A program made the position numbers and the translations under genes. The notes under the pieces are model-generated. The model was not told the origin of the DNA, did not search any database, and saw only the letters and a program-made list of their open reading frames with translations. From Ignavibacteriales bacterium (GTDB taxonomy: Bacteria; Bacteroidota; Ignavibacteria; UBA10030; SZUA-254), in assembly GCA_016214905.1 (NCBI GenBank), contig JACRMQ010000007.1, forward strand, positions 124,001 to 188,000: a stretch of 64,000 nucleotides of DNA, read 5' to 3'. Positions 7,280 to 15,991 of the stretch are shown here, piece after piece; positions within the stretch are counted from its first letter, which is position 1, and the number at the start of each line of letters is the position of its first letter.

Positions 7280-10126
7280 TTACTCCAGTTTCACATCACT
7301 TATCCAAGTTGTTCCACATATTGCACTGTACGGACATTTCGAGCATTCATCTTCTAAAAATTCTGTCGGCACAAACGGCTGATTGATATTCAATATTTCA
7401 TCCACAAGTTTGAAAATAACTTGTTTGATCGAATCAAATATTTTCACAGGTGAAATGTCATCGTCGCCAATCGGAACCTCAATTTCTTCATTAAGCCGAT
7501 TCCGTCCAAGAAAAAGATAAGCAGGTATGATATTCTCAAGCGGTGTGCCTGTTTGCTGATTATATAAAAGCATATAGATCGGCAGTTGAAACGAGCCGAT
7601 AGCATCGCGATATGTTTCTCTATTATTGATATCCAATTTATCGAATCGGATTCTAACACTTTCATCATCTTTGCTCGTTTTATAATCAATAATATAAACC
7701 ATGTTGCTGCGAAGTTCGATTCTATCAACCTTACCTACAAATGTAATTCCTTTCGTTTCAACTGTGAATTTCTTCTCCAGATCTTTTATAATTATTTCTG
7801 ATTTTTGTAACATGGGAATCTGATATTCTTCGACAAACTGCCACAGGTGATTTACAATTTGTGTGTGCATCATGAAAGTCGGTCCCAGCCAATCTTTCCC
7901 ATAAACTTCTTCCATCTTCCGGGCGATGATTTCTTCTAATCGATCTCGTGTAAGTTTTTCTATTTTCTTTCCCAAAAAGGGTTTGAAATATTCCTCCAAC
8001 ACCGTGTGAATAAGAATGCCGACGTCCAACGCGTCTATCTCATCGCTGACTTCTGTTTTCTCGCGCAGCCGAAGAACATTCTGATAATAAAATTTCAACT
8101 GACACGCAAGATACGTATCAAGCAGAGAGGCGCTGTATTTGATTGTTCGAAGATGTTGTACAATTTCTTTTGTTTTAGCGATCGCTTTGGGCTTGGGATT
8201 TTCTAATTTTACTCCAAATCGTATAGTTTTTTCAAATGGAGTCAGCTTATCGGTTTTTGTTTCCTGCTGTTTTTGCCATAACAGTTTCTGGACAAATCTG
8301 CTTTTTTCTTTTTTACCGTCTTTCTGATTCTCGGTATAATATAGATGAACTTCCTTGGCGCTCTTCACGACTAAATCAAAATAATATTCAACCAATTTTT
8401 CGCGGTCATGGTATGTTTCAAGTCCCAACATTTTTCTAATGTGCTGCGGAAGAAGCATATCTTCGCCCGGTTTGCCCGGAACAATATCATCGTTCGCGTT
8501 TATAAAATACAGGGTGTCGAATGCCAGATTGCGTGTTTCTAAAAGTCCAAGTACCTGCAATCCGCGAAGCGGTGTCCCATGGAACGGGACAGTTTCACTT
8601 TCAAGAAAATGCTGCAGAAATATTATATATCCTGAGGGTTCATTGAATTTTTCATTCTTCACCAAGGAATGAGCAACCTGGTCGAGCACTTCCATTAACT
8701 TCTGAACATACGGTTTGAAATATGGGTGTAGGTTCGCCGTGCTTTCGGTGAATATATAATTGAGAACCTCAATCGCTCTTTGAGCAAAATCGCCTATTGA
8801 TTTTATATCAACAAATTTTCGGATTGTATTATCGTGAATCGATTTTATTTGAGATTTTAACTTCTCAATATTAACACCTTCAACGATTCCCGCCAATGCT
8901 TTCGTGCAACCATCAAAAAATTCATCGTCACCTTCAATTGACTCAAGCGACAATAATACTTTTGATTTTTCTTCGGCAAGATATTTTTCAAGCTGATGAA
9001 ACATAATCCGCGTAACATCTGAACGCTGCTCATATCGGATGTTCTTCACGTACGGATGAAGAATCACACGAAGATATGATGATGCCGAAAATTTATTGTT
9101 GAATGCAGTTGCAATCAACTCCAACAAATTACTCAGAAAACCGTAAGCCGGCGTGCGTTTAATCGGGTAACCGAGCGCGATGTTATATGTTTCCTCTTTT
9201 AATAACGACAATGGAAAATGTATTGCGGGAAATAAAGCTTCGAATGACGGCAACACAACCGCGGTGTGGTGATCGATCTCGTTTCCATTCTCTGTTCGTT
9301 TCTGGATTTCTGCTGCTAGCGCGTAAATTTGTCCGTGCGTATCGGAAGCTTTGTAAAAATGGAAATCCGGCTCGTTGTTTTTTACCGAATAATTTTCTTC
9401 CGGCTTCACATCAAAGCCGAGCATCTTCAACCGCTCATTCAATCCAATCCCGTATTGAAAAATAAATTTTACATTGCTCTTCTTTTGCAATCCTTCAATT
9501 ATTTTCTTTTCAACATTCGTAAAGGCATAAAAGCCGGCGAGGATAATTTTATCATGAGACGAGAAATCAATCTTTTCAATTTCATTAGCGACGGTGCGAT
9601 ATATCATTGAGCGTATTACAAAACCACGTCGTTCTATTTCTTCATAAAAATTTTTGAAGTACTCGGCAAGCGAATGAAACTTGGCAAATTCAATATTCTG
9701 TAAAACTTCTTTAACCCTTCTCGCTGTTTGATTCGCCATCATAACTTCTTCTAATTCACCCAAAAGCTTCAAAGCAACCGGGAAGAAATTATCGAACGAA
9801 TCGTAATGTGAACGACCAAGTCGCTGTTCTGTTTTTTTGTGAACATCGAACAAAATTGCAACCGCATCTATTGACTCCAATGTTTGCTGACGATAGCCGA
9901 GAACATCTCTAAATAGGTACTCGTTAAACTCGTCCATTGAAAATATTTTTGGCGGGAAAAAGCTTGTATTTTCGCGCTCTGCAAGCGTTTTTCTTAGAAA
10001 GTGCGACGGTCGTTTTCCGGGGAAAACTATCACCTGACGTGAATAATCTTTATCGTTGGCGGCCAATTCCGCCGCTAAAACATCGATAAGGTTTTCCTGA
10101 GCTGATATAATTTTTATACTGCTCAT
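7280..10126 (-). CDS. addB: AddB-like PD-(D/E)XK nuclease/helicase-fold subunit
   Basis: 948 residues. The N-terminal half is helicase-like but lacks a clear Walker A motif, as is usual for AddB. The C-terminal nuclease domain shows 'FVGKVDRIEL' and 'IDYKTSKDD', the D...D-x-K signature of RecB-type nucleases. Cysteines fit the AddB iron-sulphur staple: one in 'YLACQLKFYY' and three in 'ECSKCPYSAICG' at the C-terminus. With AddA it would resect double-strand breaks and load RecA. Its ATG overlaps the addA stop by four bases (ATGA), which indicates translational coupling. Bacteroidota-type AddB proteins are very divergent, so the symbol is assigned by architecture and by its neighbour. Confidence 0.82.
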   Translation of the reverse strand: MSSIKIISAQENLIDVLAAELAANDKDYSRQVIVFPGKRPSHFLRKTLAERENTSFFPPKIFSMDEFNEYLFRDVLGYRQQTLESIDAVAILFDVHKKTEQRLGRSHYDSFDNFFPVALKLLGELEEVMMANQTARRVKEVLQNIEFAKFHSLAEYFKNFYEEIERRGFVIRSMIYRTVANEIEKIDFSSHDKIILAGFYAFTNVEKKIIEGLQKKSNVKFIFQYGIGLNERLKMLGFDVKPEENYSVKNNEPDFHFYKASDTHGQIYALAAEIQKRTENGNEIDHHTAVVLPSFEALFPAIHFPLSLLKEETYNIALGYPIKRTPAYGFLSNLLELIATAFNNKFSASSYLRVILHPYVKNIRYEQRSDVTRIMFHQLEKYLAEEKSKVLLSLESIEGDDEFFDGCTKALAGIVEGVNIEKLKSQIKSIHDNTIRKFVDIKSIGDFAQRAIEVLNYIFTESTANLHPYFKPYVQKLMEVLDQVAHSLVKNEKFNEPSGYIIFLQHFLESETVPFHGTPLRGLQVLGLLETRNLAFDTLYFINANDDIVPGKPGEDMLLPQHIRKMLGLETYHDREKLVEYYFDLVVKSAKEVHLYYTENQKDGKKEKSRFVQKLLWQKQQETKTDKLTPFEKTIRFGVKLENPKPKAIAKTKEIVQHLRTIKYSASLLDTYLACQLKFYYQNVLRLREKTEVSDEIDALDVGILIHTVLEEYFKPFLGKKIEKLTRDRLEEIIARKMEEVYGKDWLGPTFMMHTQIVNHLWQFVEEYQIPMLQKSEIIIKDLEKKFTVETKGITFVGKVDRIELRSNMVYIIDYKTSKDDESVRIRFDKLDINNRETYRDAIGSFQLPIYMLLYNQQTGTPLENIIPAYLFLGRNRLNEEIEVPIGDDDISPVKIFDSIKQVIFKLVDEILNINQPFVPTEFLEDECSKCPYSAICGTTWISDVKLE

Positions 10127-13100
10127 TTTACCTCCCGCACTTTCTTCAGATCGACGTATGCGATTGCTCCACGAATTTTCTTACCGTAATATTTCTCTGC
10201 AAGAATTTTCATGTACTCTTTCACCTGATTCGAGTGCTCGCCATTCTCCGAACCTGTTTTAAAATCAATCACGGTTACAATATCTGAATCAACATTTATT
10301 CTGTCGATACGAAACAATGCACCTGTTGGACTTACAATCTCTTGTTCTGTCAGAACAATTCTGTTTGGACGAGCGGTAAAATATTCTTTTACATCATCAG
10401 CATTTATAAATTTATGAATGAGATTATAAGTATCATCCACATTAAATTCCTGATGATGCATGAACTTAATATTTTCTATTGCGGCTTTTATTTGTTCTTC
10501 AAGAGATTTACCGATGAAATTAATTTGCGCCAGTATGGCATGTATAAAATCGCCGCGCTTTGTTTCTTCCAAACCGATCTTTGAAAAACTTTTCGTCTGC
10601 GAAATACCCCGTGTTCTCGGGAAAATAATTGCCGCTTCTTTTTCTTCTTCTTCCTTAACCTTATCGGCGTTTGTGCGTTTACCGATTACGAATCCGTCTG
10701 CTGGTAAAAATTTTGACGGCTCTTCTGATTTTTTTTGGATTGATACAACATACATTTCTTTTTCTGCCCGTGTCATAGCCACATATAATTTATTCAGATC
10801 ATCAAGCTTGCGAAGAGTTTCTTTCTCCTTATACCTATCCGAAAGCACATTGTTAAACTCCGACTCTTTCTTTGTAACATGCATTAGTTGAATTCCATCT
10901 TCACCCTCTTTGATAACCATAGAATCTGTGTGCGGCTTCGTGTCATAAAACAAACTTATCACAATCGGAAAGCCGAGCCCTTTTGCTTTATGAATCGTCA
11001 TAACAGTTACGGCGTTTTCACTTGGCGGAACCGCGATGTTCCACATCTCTTCTTCTGAATCGTCATCTGAAAAAGAGAGAAAATCTTTCAAGCTCAAACT
11101 GCCGCGTCCCTCATAAGCATTTATTATCTCCAACAATTTTACAAGCGTTGCAGCTTCATCCGGGAAATTTTCAAACAAATTAAATTTTTTATAAACTTCC
11201 GCTATCAAATCATAAAGCGGAAGATAGCCGACCATGTTGAAAAGATGCTCGAAGTTTTTCTCCCACAATTGCGGATATTGCTCACGGAAATATGTATAAA
11301 GCGCCTGATGCGATTTGCCGTTTCTACTGCATTCAAAAAGAAATGTGCGGAAATCGGACGAATCTTCGGTTTTTTTCAATTCTTCCGATAAGACGTCGCT
11401 CAATAAAAACGAAGCGAATGAAAGATCGTCGATCGGTGAATCGAGAAATTTTAAGAGCGATAAAATCTCTCCGACAATCTTTCGTTTGCGTATATCGAGA
11501 CTGCTGTGCGAAAGGAATTTTATTTCTTCGGCGTTAAGCCAGCCGCTCACGGCAATCACATATTTATTCTGCGGAGTGAGGATTGCTATATCTCCAAGTT
11601 TGTAACCGCGACTTTCGCAATCTTGGATTATTTCAATAATCGCTTGCCGCTCCGGTGGAGAATCGGTTTCTTCTTCCGGCTCATCAAACTTCTTTACTTC
11701 AACATAACCTTTGCCGCGTGCATTCTGCATAACTTCTTGTTTGTACGAAACAAGTCCGCTGAGGTCCGCAATTTCTTTTTGAATTTGCTGCGGACCGATT
11801 TCATGAAATACCTTTTTCGCAAACTCCACCACCGCTTCCGAGCTGCGATAGTTTGTATCCAATTCCTTTCTGTTGCATAGAGCCGACGGGAATTCTTCTT
11901 TTTCCCTCATTCGCGCCATTATTTGCCAGTCGCCGCCGCGAAATGAAAATATCGCTTGCTTCGTGTCTCCAACAAGAAACAGCGTTCCTCCCTTTCCTAA
12001 AGATTCTTCAACAAGCGGTCTGAGCGCTGTCCATTGAATCGGCGATGTATCTTGAAATTCGTCGATCAGAAAATGGTAAATCTGTTCACCCAAAGAAAAA
12101 TAAATTTCTGGAAGATTCATTTCAGATATTTTCGATGCAAGCATTTTTGTAGCTTCGCTCAACGCTACCTCGCCGCGTTCTCTCCGCACTTTCTCTATTA
12201 TTCCGAGAAGATATTGATTCACCTCAACGAACGGCTGATAATATTGAAGCGACGCCATAAGATAATATTCTCCAACTATCTTCAACAATTCCCTTTGCAT
12301 CTCCTCAATTTTTTCCTTAAACGCGGGGAAATTATTTTCCTTGGAAGTTAGCAAAGCTTTCTGATCCAACGTTCTTCCTATGAGCAAATTAAAATCACCG
12401 CTATGTGCAAAATCGATAATGCTTTGAAAATTTTTTGTCGGATTAAAATTACTCTTCGCTATAGCATCGCCGATTGAGATCAGCTCATTTAATATTTTAT
12501 CACGGAGTTCTTCAATAAGACCATCTTGCGTTTTAGAGACTGATTGGCCCGCATGAGAACTGAGACGCTTATAAATGTTTTTCACTTCTCTTGAAAGTTT
12601 CTCATTCGGATTCCAGAGAAACTTTTTATCAAAGCTTTGATTGCGGTTGATAATTTCTATTATCTGCTGAAAGATTTTTCTCTTATCAGAATCGTATCCT
12701 AATTCTTGAGCAAGATGTTCAAACGCTTCATCAAGAATTATATCTGAGTTAAGTATGACATCGAATGAAGGCGGCAGACCGAACTCTAACGCCGAGACTT
12801 TCATAATCCGCGACAAAAAGCTATCGATTGTTTGCACCTGAAAATCTGAATAGTTATCGAGTATCCGGTCAACCTCCGCCCGCGAACGTTCTATGAGGTT
12901 CTCAGCATCGAGCCCGACTTTTTTCATTTCCTGCAATGTTTTCGCATCGCCAAATGAAGCTTTCTTTAAAGATTCCACAACCTTTTGTTTCATCTGGAGT
13001 GCGGCATTGTTTGTAAAAGTAATAGCGAGAATATTTTTGAGGCGGTTGTTTGGAATATTATCCGAGAGAAGCAATCGAATAAACCGCATGGTAAGCTGGG

Positions 13101-13173
13101 TTGTTTTGCCTGAACCTGCAGACGCGGAAACGAGTGTGAAGTTTGAATCTATGTTTTGTGATTTCTTACTCAT
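10123..13173 (-). CDS. addA: UvrD/AddA-type helicase-nuclease
   Basis: 1016 residues from the ATG at 13173; an in-frame ATG at 13230 would add 19 residues of atypical sequence. Superfamily I helicase motifs are seen in order: Walker A ASAGSGKT, motif II LIDEFQDTS, motif III VGDTKQAIFSFRGGD, motif IV NYRSS, motif V MTIHKAKGLGFP and motif VI VAMTRAE. The C-terminal RecB-type nuclease shows 'FRIDRI' and 'VIDFKTG'. The protein should be the ATP-driven subunit of an AddAB complex with the gene overlapping its stop. No Shine-Dalgarno is obvious at either start, so the start remains uncertain. The accessory region begins directly upstream. Confidence 0.9.
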   Translation of the reverse strand: MSKKSQNIDSNFTLVSASAGSGKTTQLTMRFIRLLLSDNIPNNRLKNILAITFTNNAALQMKQKVVESLKKASFGDAKTLQEMKKVGLDAENLIERSRAEVDRILDNYSDFQVQTIDSFLSRIMKVSALEFGLPPSFDVILNSDIILDEAFEHLAQELGYDSDKRKIFQQIIEIINRNQSFDKKFLWNPNEKLSREVKNIYKRLSSHAGQSVSKTQDGLIEELRDKILNELISIGDAIAKSNFNPTKNFQSIIDFAHSGDFNLLIGRTLDQKALLTSKENNFPAFKEKIEEMQRELLKIVGEYYLMASLQYYQPFVEVNQYLLGIIEKVRRERGEVALSEATKMLASKISEMNLPEIYFSLGEQIYHFLIDEFQDTSPIQWTALRPLVEESLGKGGTLFLVGDTKQAIFSFRGGDWQIMARMREKEEFPSALCNRKELDTNYRSSEAVVEFAKKVFHEIGPQQIQKEIADLSGLVSYKQEVMQNARGKGYVEVKKFDEPEEETDSPPERQAIIEIIQDCESRGYKLGDIAILTPQNKYVIAVSGWLNAEEIKFLSHSSLDIRKRKIVGEILSLLKFLDSPIDDLSFASFLLSDVLSEELKKTEDSSDFRTFLFECSRNGKSHQALYTYFREQYPQLWEKNFEHLFNMVGYLPLYDLIAEVYKKFNLFENFPDEAATLVKLLEIINAYEGRGSLSLKDFLSFSDDDSEEEMWNIAVPPSENAVTVMTIHKAKGLGFPIVISLFYDTKPHTDSMVIKEGEDGIQLMHVTKKESEFNNVLSDRYKEKETLRKLDDLNKLYVAMTRAEKEMYVVSIQKKSEEPSKFLPADGFVIGKRTNADKVKEEEEKEAAIIFPRTRGISQTKSFSKIGLEETKRGDFIHAILAQINFIGKSLEEQIKAAIENIKFMHHQEFNVDDTYNLIHKFINADDVKEYFTARPNRIVLTEQEIVSPTGALFRIDRINVDSDIVTVIDFKTGSENGEHSNQVKEYMKILAEKYYGKKIRGAIAYVDLKKVREVK

Positions 13174-13271
13174 GCAATGTGAAATGTAAGAAAATTTTGA
13201 GTGATATAGAATTCTAAACAATGCCGGCACGCTGCTGTGAGGGTCTGAGGTTAACTTATAAGTTCTTTATT

Positions 13272-13355
13272 GTCACTCCCGCGTGTTTTAAGCGGGAGTC
13301 CAGCGCTCAGATTTTACCAGATTTCTGGATTCCCGATAGAAGCATTCGGGAATGA
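13272..13355. repeat. dispersed palindromic element (double hairpin, GTCA...TGAC ends)
   Basis: Two hairpins sit in tandem: CTCCCGC/GCGGGAG, then ATTCCCGA/TTCGGGAAT. They are joined by AGTCCAG...CTGGATT arms, so the whole 84 bases folds as one cruciform with GTCA and TGAC ends. Elements of this look are common in intergenic DNA of many unrelated bacteria. No coding potential. It separates addA from the HNH gene; the rest of the 13174-13570 spacer shows no gene. Confidence 0.6.
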
Positions 13356-13570
13356 CATTACTTTTTTATCAGCTTCAAGACTAACAAGAATTTCGCACGC
13401 CTCGCAATTTTGACATGTTCTAAGATTTTCAGTATACTAGGCGAAGTTACTGAGAGAATGAACTTTGTTTGATATATAGTATCTGTAAAAGGAAAAACGA
13501 ATATAAAATTGCCGCTGCAAAATGGAAACACTTGGCAAAAAATATGACCTCAAAGATTATCTAATCTGAA

Positions 13571-13873
13571 ATGGCAAATAGATGGAAAATACCGAAATCT
13601 ATTGAGCAAAAAATTAGAAAACGGGATACACGGTGTGTTTATTGCGGAACAAACTTTGCTTCTAACGCTAAGGAAAGAGCAACGTGGGAACACATTGATA
13701 ACGATGCAGGCAATATTTCAGAAGAGAATATTTGTTTATGCTGTAATTCATGTAACGCCAGTAAAAGAACGATACATCTACAAGTCTGGCTGAAATCTCA
13801 CTATTGTCTGAACAATAATATTAACGAACGGACCGTTGCAAAAATTGTCCGACTCAATCTTGGTATCAGATAG
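13571..13873 (+). CDS. small HNH-type nuclease domain protein
   Basis: 100 residues. An HNH/zinc-knuckle pattern is visible: Cys22-x2-Cys25, then the WEHIDN core (His41, Asp43, Asn44), Asn53, and Cys58-x2-Cys61 followed by NASK. This matches stand-alone HNH proteins that may cut DNA, though a cellular role is unknown. No clear Shine-Dalgarno is seen ahead of the ATG. It is followed 59 bases later by the YdeI-like gene, but the two may not be co-transcribed. It lies in the accessory stretch right of a dispersed palindrome, which suggests acquisition. A solitary homing or restriction nuclease is possible; no methylase is nearby. Confidence 0.72.
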   Translation: MANRWKIPKSIEQKIRKRDTRCVYCGTNFASNAKERATWEHIDNDAGNISEENICLCCNSCNASKRTIHLQVWLKSHYCLNNNINERTVAKIVRLNLGIR

Positions 13874-13932
13874 ACGATTACCGTGGGCTCGTAACTGGTT
13901 GTGCCAGCTTCACCAAAAAAGAAAATCCTTAA

Positions 13933-14490
13933 ATGAAACCAATATTTTTTCCATCCCAATCAGAATTTAGAAAGTGGTTAGAAAAAAACTACAAGAAGAA
14001 AACCGAGTTATTGGTTGGTTATTACAAAGTGGACAGCGGCAAACCGAGCATGACATGGTCCCAATCTGTTGATGAAGCGCTTTGTTTTGGCTGGATAGAT
14101 GGAATCCGCAGATCAATCGACAAAGAGAGTTACTGCATTCGCTTCACGCCAAGAAAATTGTCAAGCAACTGGAGTGCAATAAATATTCAAAAAGTTAAAA
14201 CACTAATCAAACAAGGGCTAATGCGGCAAGCAGGGCTTGAGGCATTTAGTCATCGTAAGAAAGATAAATCAAAAACCTACAGTTTCGAAAACGCCGCCCA
14301 AAAATTTACCGAAAGTTTTGAAACCAAATTTAAGTCGAACAAAAAGGGGTGGGATTTCTTTAAAGCACAGCCGCCGTCATACCAAAAAATGGTTATCCAT
14401 TGGATTATGTCTGCCAAGCAGGAATCAACTCAGTTTACCCGTCTCGAAAAAACTATCACCGAAAGTAAAAAACAAAAACGGCTTTATTAA
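13933..14490 (+). CDS. YdeI/OmpD-associated family protein
   Basis: 185 residues. The N-terminus has the 'FPSQSEFRKWLEKNY...ELLVGYYKV' and 'MTWSQSVDEALCFGWIDG' segments typical of the YdeI/OmpD-associated (bacteriocin-protection) family. The middle 'FTPRKLSSNWSAINIQKV' and the C-terminal helical domain with 'YQKMVIHWIMSAKQ' also fit. It has no signal peptide, so it is cytoplasmic. The molecular function of the family is not established; some members are linked to resistance to antimicrobial peptides. It starts 59 bases after the HNH gene. A dispersed palindrome follows 60 bases after its stop. Confidence 0.85.
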   Translation: MKPIFFPSQSEFRKWLEKNYKKKTELLVGYYKVDSGKPSMTWSQSVDEALCFGWIDGIRRSIDKESYCIRFTPRKLSSNWSAINIQKVKTLIKQGLMRQAGLEAFSHRKKDKSKTYSFENAAQKFTESFETKFKSNKKGWDFFKAQPPSYQKMVIHWIMSAKQESTQFTRLEKTITESKKQKRLY

Positions 14491-14551
14491 AAACTAATGC
14501 TATGCAGTTCGATAGTATATTTTTTATTTAGCCATTTGTTATAATCTTGTG

Positions 14552-14615
14552 GAACTCAACCCCCTTTAAGTTCCCCCTTCTCTAAAATTAGAGAAGGGGG
14601 ATGGGGGATGAGTTC
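14552..14615. repeat. dispersed C/G-block palindrome, copy 1
   Basis: Nested inverted repeat of 64 bases. The outer arms are GAACTCAACCCCC and GGGGGATGAGTTC (one mismatch). The inner arms CCCCCTTCTCT and AGAGAAGGGGG are perfect around a six-base loop. A second copy of the same design lies at 52643-52699. Probably a non-autonomous repeat; it could also end transcription. Confidence 0.7.
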
Positions 14616-14979
14616 AATAAAACATAGTAATGGCATTGTCGATTGTCAATATTGCGGAACGTCAGTGAATAAATAAAAACAGAGTAATATAAAACATCGG
14701 TTGTTGAAGCGCCGCGGAAATTCTCAGAATTATTGAGCCAGCCGAAATCCGCCGGTATTACTTTGCATCTTAATTACATACCTGATAACAAAAACTTTGT
14801 TCCCCTGTGGGCTCAAAGGAAGGGCTGCAGAAGTTCCTTGAAAATTGCACTCCAGAAAACAACTCATCATTGAATTCGCTAAAATCTGAAAATTCTTACA
14901 CTTTTTGGTTTTATTTATGCAAATATTTATGAAACCTCCTTCATAATATTTCGTAAGTTGTGAAAGAAAGGATAATTTC
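14616..14979. other. spacer without a supported gene
   Basis: 364 bases between the palindrome and the MarR-GNAT gene. Reading frames here are short and unconvincing. An AAAGGA Shine-Dalgarno for the next gene lies at the right end. I see no RNA gene or strong hairpin. Confidence 0.5.
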
Positions 14980-15951
14980 ATGGATATCATATCAGACCTC
15001 GGAGAAATGGCATTTGCAAGCCGCCTAAGGAGACTTGGAGAGCGACTTGCCAAAGATGTAACTCTCCTCTATCACAAACTTGACATAGATTTTGAAGCAC
15101 GCTGGTTCTCGGTTTTTTACAGCTTGCATTGTTACTCTCCGATTACAGTTACAGGATTAGCCGACTCGCTTGGTATCAGCCATACCGGTGTCAAACAACT
15201 CGCGAGAGAAATGGCAGAGAAAAAACTTGTCACATGGTCAAAAGGGAAAGACGACAAACGGCAGCAATTGATTTCACTGACTGCAAAAGGGAAAGAAATA
15301 GCTCAACAGTTGTTGCCCGTATGGGAAGAAGTACGCAAAGCAACTAAAGAACTTCTTGATACCACGGATTGCAACATGCTGGGTGGATTGAAAAATATTG
15401 AGCAACAGTTAGATCAGCGAAACATGTACGAAAGAGTTTGGTTTCAGTTAAAAGGTTCATTACCCGGTGAAATTGAGATACACGAGTACAGCCCCGCTAT
15501 GAAAAAATATTTCAAGTCGTTGAATTACGAATGGCTCGAAGAAAATTTTACGATTGAGAAAGCCGACAATAGGTTGCTTTCAGATCCCAATACAAGAATT
15601 GTCAAAAGGGGCGGTGCAGTTCTCTTCGCTTCGCTTGAAGGCGACGTTGTAGGAACATGCGCTTTAATTAAACACCGCAATGGGGTCTTCGAATTAGCTA
15701 AAATGGCAGTTACAAAAAAATATCAGGGGCGCGGTATCGGGAAAAAACTGATTATTGCAATCATTGATAAAGCAAAGACGTTAGGCGCTTCAGAACTTTA
15801 CCTGCAAACGAATGCAAAACTCAAATCAGCTAATTATCTCTATAACAAGTTAGGGTTTATAAAGACAACCGCGGCTTCATTTATCAGAAAAAAATACCGC
15901 CGATCTACATTCGTAATGAAATTAGACTTAACTAATCTGAAAACAATTTAA
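14980..15951 (+). CDS. MarR-family regulator fused to GNAT acetyltransferase
   Basis: 323 residues. Residues 1-150 form a MarR winged helix; the recognition region is 'ITVTGLADSLGISHTGVKQLAREMAEKKLV' (given in part), followed by the wing 'SKGKDDKRQQLISLT'. Residues 160-315 form a GNAT domain with the acetyl-CoA loop 'YQGRGIGKKL' (about 247-256) and 'NYLYNKLGF' near the end. Such fusions are a known architecture of stand-alone bifunctional regulators. The acetylated substrate is unknown. AAAGGA eight bases upstream supports the start. The S41 protease gene follows after 40 bases and could be its target or operon partner. Confidence 0.9.
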   Translation: MDIISDLGEMAFASRLRRLGERLAKDVTLLYHKLDIDFEARWFSVFYSLHCYSPITVTGLADSLGISHTGVKQLAREMAEKKLVTWSKGKDDKRQQLISLTAKGKEIAQQLLPVWEEVRKATKELLDTTDCNMLGGLKNIEQQLDQRNMYERVWFQLKGSLPGEIEIHEYSPAMKKYFKSLNYEWLEENFTIEKADNRLLSDPNTRIVKRGGAVLFASLEGDVVGTCALIKHRNGVFELAKMAVTKKYQGRGIGKKLIIAIIDKAKTLGASELYLQTNAKLKSANYLYNKLGFIKTTAASFIRKKYRRSTFVMKLDLTNLKTI

Positions 15952-15991
15952 ACACCAACAGCATTAAAGAATATTTTTGAAGGGAATTTAT

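Noticed and set aside
13571-14490. Restriction-modification or toxin-antitoxin pair made of the HNH and YdeI-like genes
   Set aside because: No methylase, antitoxin motif or overlap supports a functional pair.
14730-15053. 107-residue minus-strand reading frame overlapping the start of the MarR-GNAT gene
   Set aside because: It overlaps a well-supported gene, has no family match I recognise and no Shine-Dalgarno.
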